Shown here: in pieces, positions 22,518-32,988 of the stretch
Layout of the letters: every line of letters begins with the position of its first letter
Position numbering within the stretch: position 1 is the first letter of the stretch
NCBI RefSeq assembly: GCF_022965805.1
Contig: NC_133101.1
Location: 434,001-498,000 of the forward strand
DNA: 64,000 nt
Reading direction: 5' to 3'
Source: Primulina eburnea
Lineage: Eukaryota > Streptophyta > Magnoliopsida > Lamiales > Gesneriaceae
Program-made: the position numbers and the translations under genes
Notes under the pieces: generated by a model
Seen by the model: only the letters and a program-made list of their open reading frames with translations
Told to the model about the DNA's origin: nothing
The model's database searches: none

Positions 22518-25223
22518 ATGAATAGTAATGTGGCGTCGCAGTTCATGGACAAGCAGATCATGGACCTATCCAATTCTCAGACCACAGCCGCTACTATGAA
22601 CAGCGGCGGCGGTAACAATGAATTTATCGATTTCATGAATCGTTCTGATGAGAAAAGAGATGGCATCGTCCCGAGCTACGATTTCATGCCGATTCTTCCC
22701 GGCGTTGGGTCGTCGTCTCCTCTTCCGTCGACGAATCACGTGTCTAAGTTTGATTCTGGTGTAGAAGATCCTTCTCTCAGGACCTGGAATTCGCTTGATT
22801 CAAAAATTAATGTTTCTTCAAACACAGTATTTTCTCTAACCCTTATTAGTTCCTATCTCTCTCCTTTTTTTAAAAGAGTGGGTGTTGGTTTGAATCAATC
22901 TGAATTATCTATATCGGATTCTTTGCCCTATTATGTTTTATTTTTTGAATTTAGAATAGGTGGATGGTAATAGCTTCCATAACGAGTAATCACTGCAGTT
23001 AGGTGGTATCGGCGGTTTTTCGATTGTTTAACTTGCTATTTGTGTGTATTTTGGAATTGTTATTTATGTTTTATTGTTGGATGTGTTGTTTTAGTTTTTT
23101 CTTTTTCCATCTTTTTGTGTGAATGGTGATTCTCTTTCGATTACATTGTCTGATTGGCTGTTCATCCTAAGGATTCTAGAGAACAAGTTGCTGCTTTTTT
23201 ATGGGGTCTGTAGGTACAGGGAGACATGGACTTTGATCCTCCACGCATTTAATTCTTAGTCTAAATCTCACGAAAATTTTCTTTTTGGGTTGTTTGTTTA
23301 GAACCACAATTCTCTGGATATTGATGAGCCTGCCAAATTCGAATTGGGGCAGAGTCAAACACCTCTCAATGCATCTTTGAGTGCGTCTTTGGTTTCCGAG
23401 ATTGATAAGACAGTGAAAAAGTACACAGATAATCTTATGCACACTATGGATGGTGTGAGTGCGAGGTTATCCCAATTGGAAACAAGGACTCGTAAGCTTG
23501 AAAATTCTATGGATGATTTGAAGGAGTCTGTTGGGAACAACCTTGGGGTCATCGATGGGAAACTGAGACAAATGGGCAATATTCTTCGAGAGGTACTTCT
23601 CTATATTTTCCTTTTTATATACATTTTTTAAGTGACAATAGGTACCGGTTTGTCATCAACTTATTTGATGACATGTGATTTGATATGTTAAATGACATTA
23701 ACTTATGGTACTATAGAGTATAGCTTTTTTTATCTTCTCGATTGTGTGCTAAGTACACAGAGAAAGTTTAGATACTATTACATGTAATGAAATTAGTCAA
23801 AGATATTTGTCATCCAATCCTGCTTGATTCTGATCAATTTTTTTGTAAAACTAGTCAATGAATTAGAGAATTGGGTTCTCTTTTTGGTTTGGGGTACAGT
23901 ACAATTTTCAATGTTTTACACAATATATCTGAGTGGAGACTTAGAGTTAAGAGTGTTTGGTCTAAACCTTTCCTTTTAGCATGTTAAAACTGTTTGATTA
24001 ACTGTATGCAACGCTTTCTGGTTATTGTAATATATCTGCAGGTGCAAACTGGTGTACAGGCGATAAGTGAAAAACAAGAAAGAGTTGGTGAACTACCAGC
24101 TGCTAAGCTGCAGTCTCTGAATTTGGAACAAGTCGAGAGCCAAAACCTTGCACATACTGAACTGACCCAATCAGTTGCTTCTGCTAACCAGCAGTTCTCC
24201 ACAGTTTCTCTTACACAGCCACCTCCAAGCTTCCCTCCACCGAATGCTCCACCGCCACCGCCACCACCACCACAACAAAATTCAGAGTCTCATGTTCAGT
24301 TTCCTAACCACTATTCACAAAACCATACTACTTCTGTTCCTCAGCAAGAATCTTATTTTCCTCCATCTGGCCAGACTCCCCAACAGCAGTATCAAGTACC
24401 TCCACCAGCCCTGCAGCACCAGCACCAGCACCAGCTTCAGCCGCCTCCACAACAGCACCAAAATCAGCCGCCTCCACCACAGCACCAACATCAGCCGCCT
24501 CCTCCTCGACCACAGTACTCTCAACCACCTCCGCCACAGCACCAACATCAGCCCCCTCCACCTCCTCAACCACACTCTCAGCCACTTCCACCTCCTCAAC
24601 TACATCCCCCATTCTCTGCAATTAACACATCCCTACCTCAAACACAATTCAGTCATCACTCCGAAGAAACACTATATGGACCTACCCAAACTTATCCACC
24701 TGGCATTCGCCTACCTTCTCATCCCTCGGTCGGAGTTCCTCCCCCTCAACAATTATATAGTCTAATCCAAAATGCTTATGAGCCTCAATCTAGCAGGCCT
24801 ATTCCAGGATATTCTCATCCATTTGGTCAATCAGCAGGTCATGTTGAACCATATCCTTACAGCAGCTCACAATCACAGTATGGTGGTAGTGACTCGCCAA
24901 GGAAACCACAGCAACCTCCTAACGCTGGCGGACCTGGTGGTGGAAGTGGTTATCCTCATCTACCTACTACTCGAATATTACCTCAAGCAATCCCTACTGC
25001 CTCTAATGTTGGTGGGTCTGGGTCTGGGTCTGGGTCTGGGAACAAGGTTCCTATTGATGATGTGGTTGAGAAAGTGACACATATGGGATTTCCAAGAGAC
25101 CAAGTGAGGGCCACAGTCCGGAAATTGACAGAGAAGGGACAACCAGTAGATTTAAACGTGGTACTCGACAAGTTGATGAATGACAGTGAAGGCCAAGCTC
25201 CTCGGGCATGGTTTGGCCGGTAA
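22518..25223 (+). CDS. FLOE-family (DUF1421) QPS-rich protein
   Basis: Three exons (22518 to about 22826, 23302-23592, 24042-25223) join in phase to about 593 aa. The first donor is uncertain, because 22811 also keeps phase. Order: a Ser/Asp-rich N-terminus opening with MNSNVASQFMDKQIMDL, then a coiled coil (about 130-215, RLSQLETRTRKLENSMDDL). A long Gln/Pro/His/Ser-rich low-complexity region (about 240-500) and a Gly-Ser run follow. The C-terminal DUF1421 (VEKVTHMGFPRDQVRATVRK ... PRAWFGR) ends the protein. Arabidopsis FLOE1-3 share this architecture. FLOE1 forms water-dependent condensates that set seed germination under drought. Which paralogue this represents cannot be told here. No breaks were seen. 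Confidence 0.88.
24400..24600 (+). repeat. coding Pro/Gln/His repeats in the FLOE-like gene
   Basis: Units such as CAGCCGCCTCCACCACAGCA recur imperfectly and encode QPPPPQHQH-type blocks. They make up the core of the disordered QPS region. Short open frames on other strands across this stretch (Arg/Trp- or Glu/Val-rich) are reading artefacts of the repeat. Confidence 0.8.
25017..25040 (+). repeat. (GGGTCT)n hexanucleotide repeat
   Basis: About four GGGTCT units encode a Gly-Ser run just before the DUF1421 domain. Length variation would change the linker by two residues per unit. Confidence 0.85.
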
Positions 25224-28200
25224 CTGATTCTGCTGCTTTATGCTGGTGTAACCATGAATTCACTTGTTTCTGGGCTATCTGGAAAAGACAAACTTGTTCC
25301 TGTTTTGATCCATCTATGTCTGGCTTTTTATTTTCTCATGTTTTTTGTTAACAGAGCTTGTTGTGCAAAATTTCTTCTTGTGTTTGATTTGTATTTTTTT
25401 AGTATATTTATGTACATTATACGTTCCTTACGATCTTTATCTGCATTTGAGCATCAATGAAGAAACCTACAAGTCGTCCATCTTGTGTTTTTTACAACAT
25501 TTCTTCTTTACTAGCTCAAATTTATCCAACCCTTGGTAAAAAAACATTCAATTTCAAGCTCCTGGATGGACCCAATTGAAGCTTCCAGGGCAAGCATCCT
25601 TCGGCCCGTTGTAATATTTATGGACGTCATATTCAATTTGTTAGCAAATTAGACTTGTAATTGATACCCAACGACATCCATCTCAACAAGAAAATTTTGG
25701 TCATAGCGGTTTAGGTTAAACGGAACCTCTTATTTGGATTGTGTTCCACGATCTGAACGAAAGGAGTACCATATTGAAGATCTAGAACGGAATTGTGTCA
25801 TTCAAAGGAGTTTGCAAGTTTGTCACTTCTGATTAATAATCTGTTTTGGGTTACGAGGACAGTAAGAGAGAGGTTGATAGATTCTCACTCCTTCATTTAC
25901 TTGATAGCTGCACCACTTGTTGAAATGTTCAAAATTTTGCTTGCCAACTGATGGGAAATGCAAATTGTGGTTTCATGAGAAAATGGGTAATAAAAACATG
26001 GAAATTTTCCTTCAATTTATAGCTAACATGGCTTATTGTTTAGCTTCGACACACTAATGATCGCAATTTATATGGATTGTTACATTCTTACATTCTATCT
26101 GTGCATACCACCTTTCAATATGTTGACCGGGGGCATTGTCAAACGAAAGGCATATTATACCATGTTTGCAAAATTTTCAGAGAGTACATTTATATTTTTG
26201 GCTGCATGCCTTCATCACATCTCAGAGGTTCAGCTGATGAAAATATATTTGCAAAAACTTGTCAGAAAAATATAAAATTTTCAGTCTAACATTGAAGTGG
26301 CAGCAACTGACAAACCCGGGGTTAGTTTGTGGGTTTATTTTTAAAGAAAAATTTATTTTCTTGGGGAATAAAGAAGTAGAACAAAAAGTCCAGCTGCACT
26401 AGAATGAGATTGTTGTCATGGTACTTGATCTACCCTTCCAATCCATGAAAATGCATATCCGTTGGAGAAGGAAAAGTTGATCCGACAAAAAGAGAGCGAA
26501 TTCAGAATGAAATAAGAACTTTATGCAGAAGAATGTTAGCAGGCTAAAGAAAAGGTCTGGATTCTCCATAGAAGAAATTTATTAAATTGTTCAGTTTGTC
26601 ATGGAACAATTGGCCTCGGTTTCTTACTTGACCTGTGTCAGGCCATATGGTGAAAACATAACACATATACAAGTACAGTGTTCAACATATTTTACTATTT
26701 AACTAAGTATATTAACTGCTTGGTTCGACGTTTTTTCTCAACTAACTTTGATCGGTCACGTGTATTTCATATAGTGACTTCCATATACGTCTTCTATTAA
26801 ATGATAAACGCAAAGTAGATTGATGAGAACATCGGCAGAAAAATAGCAGTTCATGACAAGAGTAAAGCACATGTATCTGATTATTCAGATAGACTCCCAG
26901 CAGAATAATATTCGAGCACTTCAGGTTTTCCACCTGGGGAAAAGATGATGTCATATTCTCAGATTAGAGCTTTCATGGCCAAGAGAATTGAAGAGTAGAT
27001 CATATATGGGTTGTGCATACATGACCTTGAAAGAACAAGGTATATATGTGCGCATTATTGTTCTCAATATTGTTATTCAGGTTCAACCTTCAATGTAATT
27101 GAACATGGCCAAATATGTACCATGCAAAAACCATTCAACGAAATAAGAAAAATAAAATGATAGATATAGAAACTTGGAAGATGGAGAAAAGGTCACGTAG
27201 CAGTAAATCCAAATATATAAATGCAATTTTGTTGTGGAAGACATACAGCGCTTACCCCAAACAACACAAGTCATTGTAATAAATGTCATAAAAGCTCAAC
27301 GTCCCCCAAATAACAAAAGCGGCAAACAGTGAACGATAACTAGTAACTTGCAATGTTATGAGTGAGAGCAATAACTAAATTCATATAAAAACTACTTTAC
27401 CATTGTGTGCACATCACAAATAACTAATACTTTTTGAGTCACATAGTAACTCTATTATTTCATGCTCATTTATCATAACTAGCGGACGACGTCACGACGT
27501 ACACGTAACAAAATAGTTAACGTATGTGAATTTTTATGGTTAACAGGTTAGGTTGATTCAGAATCAATTCAGAACCAAAAGTTCAATTCAATAACTATTT
27601 GACCATAATACAACTTTTATATCAAGTAATAAATGTTGTTCAAAATAGATACAGTTTTGCAACTCAATGGTACAGGTAATCACACACATCTTCATATGAT
27701 ATTGTCCTAAATAGCTGCTAATATATGTCCTAAATAGCTGCTCATTGTCTTCATCATCAGCTGTACCATCATTACATAAATTCAGATCTGTTTTGCCAGT
27801 TGTTTGAGAAAATAATGAATAAACGATAACATTTACCATAAAAACCTATATGGCAGGTCCCCATACAATGAAGCATGAATTTCTGACAGGTGTTGATATC
27901 ATTATGTTAACCCGTTAGAGTCAATTCTCAGGCTTTACATGTTCATACATAGGGAGCATGAATGAAATTTCCAAAAGTTTGGAAATGTTACCATGCCATA
28001 GTGCATAAAAAATAAACCATCTCATTTGGTTCGCTTTGTTATTATTTTTTAATAACCAAAAATGGAGTCGATGTTTTATTTTTCTAGTACACCCCTGATA
28101 GAAATATAATTTGAAAATGTCAAGGTTCTCTCCTAGGTATGGGAAACACATTCACCATTACATTCCTTTCCAGATTAAAAAAAAATGTAATTTCAACAAC

Positions 28201-28329
28201 ATTTCAAATCATCTTTTCGCAACACAATCAATCACCTAATCAGAGTAGATATGAGTGAAGGCAAACCAGATTTTGAATGAAGAGGCAACGAATGATCAAA
28301 ATCTCCAGCCAACTCTGCCTTTGATCAAT
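25224..28329. other. intergenic region without supported genes
   Basis: The first 200-300 bp are probably the 3' UTR of the FLOE-like gene. The remainder shows only short unconvincing open frames (for example 27588-27839 minus, which has a DDEDNEQ patch but no family resemblance). I saw no TIRs or LTRs here. Confidence 0.5.
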
Positions 28330-28750
28330 TAGTCCATGTTCTTGTATCTTTGACCTTTATATCAGCTTCAGAAGCTGCATCAATCCCAAGTTCTTTGATC
28401 AGAAACTCGATATCATCCCTCTGCTCAACATCTCAAGCATCAGATTCATCATCAAACTCCCCAATAATGACATCATTCTTAGCATTACTCATTGGAAATT
28501 CATCAATTTCCTTATTCTGTGGTATCGGATCAAACCAACCAGTCCAGCCACCCTCGTCGGCTGTTGTTGAGGTCTCTTCACTGATAAGTCTCTGCCTCTG
28601 TTCTTCTTTCTCTAGCCATGTTGAACATCCAAATGCACCATCTTCTCCTATTTTGGCACCCAAAGTGTTCAATTATATTTTGCAAATGGTTGACTTTCTG
28701 CATAAACATCGGACATTCATCTTCTTCCAAAACAGGAAATAATTTTTTTC
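28330..28750 (-). pseudogene. unrecognised gene fragment with an in-frame stop
   Basis: From about 28680 down, a protein-like minus-strand frame reads TLGAKIGEDGAFGCSTWLEK, then GGWTGWFDPIPQNKEIDEF and FDDESDA. After a TGA it continues in the same frame with DVEQRDDIEFLIKELGIDAA and DTRTWTN before TAA. The composition (acidic, Trp motifs) looks genuine. Upstream, a second frame (ending IIEHFG) lies one base off. I do not recognise the family. It is either a relic 3' exon or a gene with a premature stop. Confidence 0.5.
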
Positions 28751-28910
28751 ATTAATTCCTCCGGACTAACAGCAACCAAAACTCCACCTCCAACCCTCAA
28801 GAGTCAACAGCAGTCACTTCACTTCACACATCCCACTCTTAACATTCTCTACCACTCAACGGTATCTAGACAGCAATGTATGAATCCTTTGCACTTTATA
28901 CTCTGTTGTG

Positions 28911-28996
28911 GAAGAAAGTGCACATGACTTAAATCTATATTAGAATATATTTATAAAAGAAGGTGTAGTTAGATTTATATCATGTGCACTTTCTTT
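28911..28996. repeat. 86-bp hairpin with 26-bp arms
   Basis: GAAGAAAGTGCACATGACTT at 28911 is inverted at 28971-28996 (ATCATGTGCACTTTCTTT). The 26-bp arms have about three mismatches and are separated by a 34-bp loop. It could be a tiny MITE or a precursor-like foldback. Nothing here decides between them. Confidence 0.75.
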
Positions 28997-30044
28997 TCTT
29001 AAAATTTCCAAGTGGTCCAAAGAGACTTCATCATATCTTGTTTTATTCTATAATTTGAATGCATTCCAAACCATCACTGAAAAAACATGTTTTGCAAATG
29101 CACATATGCGTAAATGATTCAGCATAGAGCAAAATAAATTTTCTTTGTAATGCAACCACAAAACATATTTCGCAAAACCCAATTTAACCAATGTAAATGA
29201 AGAAATCAGATGAACAAAATTCCAGAAAGAGGAGAACTCATAAAGTAACGACCAAAAGTTTCAATTTTTCGTTGAAGTATAAAAAATAAGCATATGGATA
29301 AGAGATGTAAATAATTTTCAAGTGGTATATAATGGGTCAATGCCTATAACTACACAAAAAATAATCCTCACAAATAAAAATAAATACAGCGCATATTTCT
29401 ATATATATAAAAAAACATGGATACAAATTAGAAAATATTTGAGACTCGTAAATATGAAACAAGAAGAATAAAGAAACACACTAATGTTTTATTCAGAAAA
29501 ATGGTCATCAAACAATCCAAATACCGAAATATTAACAAACATGTCCAAGAGCCCATTAAGAAAACATCGAACGGCTGCACTGCATTACATATCTACTTGA
29601 AATCACAAAATAACAAAAAGAAAATAATTCACTACTAAAAAACAAAAAACAAAAAAAAAAAACACAACTATTATACAATAAAATTAAAAATGAACACAGC
29701 AGATTGTTTAAAAAAACACCGCCACAACAGAAAACCCAAAACAATCACCAACATAAAAACATAGAAAATGCCTGCCACGATCGGATTTTTCCGGTCATGT
29801 TTCAATGTGTAAGACAAGACTACGTTAGATTCAGTTCCACTCTTATTGTCGTTTTGCCCCTTTATCCACCCTCAAGAAGAAGGCTTTTCCTCTTCCTAAA
29901 TCCATACAGAGACGATCACATTCCAGACAACCAAAAAAATAAAAATGAAAAAGAAACAAATAATTCACACACTCAGTTTGGATAATAAAATTTCCTTTCA
30001 CCACCTAGAAAAACAACCATGCAGGAGAAATTCAATGAAATTAC
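28997..30044. other. AT-rich non-coding stretch
   Basis: Dominated by A-rich sequence, including runs near 29,640-29,660. Short open frames at 29556-29744 and 29704-29985 have no protein-like features. No gene supported. Confidence 0.5.
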
Positions 30045-30159
30045 CTTGAAAAGTTCAGTAAGCTTGCTTGCCATCTCAAGATTTGACAAATTGGCTGGAA
30101 TCTTATTCTTCTCGCAGAGAACCTGCAGTTCCTCTGCGCATCATGCTTCGAAAATCCAT
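30045..30159 (-). pseudogene. first exon of a SAP-like protein, 1-bp frameshift
   Basis: An ATG at 30159 starts MDFRSMMRR. One base later in frame the sequence reads ELQVLCEKNKIPANLSNLEM followed by ASKLTELFK and a clean AAG|GTAATT donor at 30045. Several plant proteins begin with a short MDF-x-RRELQxLCKKNxIPANxTN motif of this type (recollection). The extra G near 30130 breaks the frame. The gene is therefore either a pseudogene or the site of a 1-bp assembly error. No downstream exon could be tied to it with confidence. The fragment at 28330-28750 on the same strand is a candidate. Confidence 0.5.
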
Positions 30160-32988
30160 CTCAAAAAAACTGATGGAACACAAATCAAGTCAAGATTTTG
30201 CTACAACATTAGGAAAAAAAATAACATATCTAAAAACTAAGCAAAATAAAAACCGTGAAGGAAAAAATGTGCATGGCTTCAGAGTTGAATTTGTTTGATG
30301 TTCCTTTTAACCGTGATATCTTCTTGGTGATATACTGCTGAATTTTTTTTGAATTTTTTAAACAATGGTTTTCCAGAATTTCAACACTATAATTCAAAAT
30401 TCCCAAAAGATAAAAGGATAAAAACAAACCAACCCTAAGCTTCTCCAACGTACCTCCACAACATCAATAAAACATTATAATATGAAATATCACACAATTT
30501 ACTAAAAACCCTAAATATTTAATCACAGCCCAGTAATTCAATTAGATGATGAATTAAACAAATAATAAAATAATATGTATAAATAACATATCAGTTATAT
30601 CTATAGCTTCATATTCCATAGAAAGACGGTTCCAAAACGATTCTCAAATTTCCTCAATCCGACAGAGATATATTCGTTAAAAATAATTTGTTTTCTTCGA
30701 AAAAATTGGAAAGAACACCGATACAGAATTTGAAGCGAAGGTTTAAAACCTTGGAGCACCGAAAATCGAAATGCGTTTGTATGGATGTGAACAGTTGAAA
30801 AAGATGATGAGAACATGGAGCGAGGAAAGGAAAATGAGCCTGAGATGTTTCTCAAACGTGGAGAACGAATCCGGTAAACGTAAAAAATAATACATTTCAG
30901 TTTTACATTATAATTTTGATATATGAACTAAAAAATAAATTAAAAAAAAATAAAAAAGACCCAAACAAAAATTGAACCTACAACTTCATGATTAAGAAAC
31001 ATAGGTTTTATCCACTAAACTACATGTGACTTGCTTTTATTCTTTAACACTTTATTAATATATATAATTAGTAATGTAGAGAGTGGAGGTGAAGGGTATT
31101 TAAGATATTTTAAAAAACAGACCAAGGAAGTTACTCTAACCTACTCAGCCTTAATAAATAGTAAGAGAAGTAAGAGATAATAATATTTTTAATATATATC
31201 TATACTATTATATTAAGTTATGAGAATGTTAGAATAACTACTTTTGGACATCAAAATATTTAATTTCTTAATTACCTTTCTTATCATACTTAAAACTTTT
31301 TCAAGTCACTCCATATTTTAAATAGAAAAAAATCAAAATAAAATTCCCTTTTAAATCGAACAATTTTTTTAAATCGAAAATAATTTCGGGTTAATTATTT
31401 AATATTATTTGATCAAATTAAAAATAATAATTGCATGTGTATTTTTTACTAGTAAAAATAAAATATCCGTATTACTAAATAACAGACGCCTTCTTGTAAG
31501 GGTAAAAGAACTGTGCCAATTTTAGAATAAAGATAAAATACATGCATCTATTCGTAAATAACAGACACCCCCAATGTCTTTGCCAGGTTTCTTCCAAGTA
31601 TATATACAGGGGACTCCTACGATTTACAGCAAAACTGACAAAATCTACGCACGAAATACAGCTGCAGACCAAAAAATATTTCAATTTGGTAGTTATTTGG
31701 GGCACCTGCATTGGTAAGTAATCATAAAACGACGCTACATATTTTCGCGTTGAAGAAACAAGTCATCGAAGCTCAAGTTCAAATTTCATCGATTAGGTTT
31801 GATTTCGCCACCTCTCTGTCATCAATTTCAGCTGATTTTTATTTTTTGAGTTTTTTTTTTCTTTTGTTACCTTGGTGATAAGTTTGATTCTGTTTCGTCC
31901 GGATTATGTGGTCGAGTTTTTGTATTAATATTAGACTTTTCGCAACTTGCGCAACGGTTTCCCTTTTTTTCTCCCTGTTTTGGGATTGGTTTTTATAGTT
32001 TTAGTGCCAGTTAGGTTGAAAATATTGAATGTTAACTGGTTATTCTTGTAGCCTTTTTTATTGAATCTTAAGGTCCCGCTGAACGCCAAATGTGGTTGTG
32101 CCTGAGATGGTTGATTCTAGTTTTTGCGTTATTTAATCTGGGTACTAGACAATTATTACATGAAGATGTCTCCACGAACCTGTGATAGTCAATTCTGGTC
32201 CATTGCTGCTCATGTACCCACGTCTTGTCCTGTGATAAAATATTGCTTTCTTCAGTAACCGTTTCTTTAATAGGTTGAGCTGTAAGTTTCTTAATTAAGT
32301 GCCCGGCGTCAGTCAGTTCTTTCAGCTAAGAACAGTGTTAGCTCATGTGATTGATTGCATTATATTTGTTTTTTGGGTTTTCCATAACTGCCTGATAAGA
32401 TCTTGACTTACTCGTTTTGTCATACGAACAAACTGATGCCTTAAATGGCTTCCAAATGGAAGTTGATATGCTGGATTAATTTTATTATCTAGATTTTGGT
32501 GCCATGAAATGTTTGCTTAAATTCTAGAGTCTTTAATGATTGTAATTTAGGGATGCTAATGGATTTTTTATTTCCCTATATTCAGTAGAATTGGAAGAGT
32601 TGTGCTTGCCTTTGCTAGTTATTAGTCAGAACTATTAAAATCTAGTAAATATAAACTTTTTATCATATTGAGTTTGGGATTTGACTTATCAGCTTTGGCT
32701 GGAGTTCTGTGGTGTTGAAGAGTGAATTTTTAGTTTAATTCATGATGTTGAAAGTCTATATATTGTTTGATATTTCACAGAATTGGAAATGGAACTCAGA
32801 ATATTGTTCGGCTTGAACCTTGTTATTATCTATCCATCTCTAGGTGGTGGAGCTATTATTGATTCACTATAAAATAATTTTAATTGATTCACCGTAAATT
32901 AATTTTCTCTGTTTCCCTGTCTTGAAGGGATATTGATCTTTTGAAGCAGAGAACAATTCAGATTTATTTTTCCCTTCACTAGCATTCC
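30160..32988. other. intergenic region and probable 5' leader of the CCCH gene
   Basis: 30.2-31.7 kb is AT-rich without supported genes. A minus-strand open frame at 30601-30855 is Phe/Ser-rich and unconvincing. From about 31,740 the composition changes to T-rich, intron-like DNA up to 32,970. A 5' UTR exon near 31,740-31,795 followed by a long leader intron is plausible but not proven. Confidence 0.4.

Noticed and set aside
24315..24621. Minus-strand open frames across the FLOE-like gene
   Set aside because: They are Arg/Trp- or Glu/Val-rich shadows of the CAG/CCA-rich coding repeats on the plus strand.
26400..26640. Possible exon (charged stretch after GGAGAAGGAAAAGTTGATCC)
   Set aside because: Stops occur in all frames within short distances and there are no convincing splice borders.
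31000..31040. tRNA-like segment (ACCTACAACTTCATGATTAAGA)
   Set aside because: No A box, B box or cloverleaf could be formed. No other tRNA or rRNA gene was found by eye in the window.
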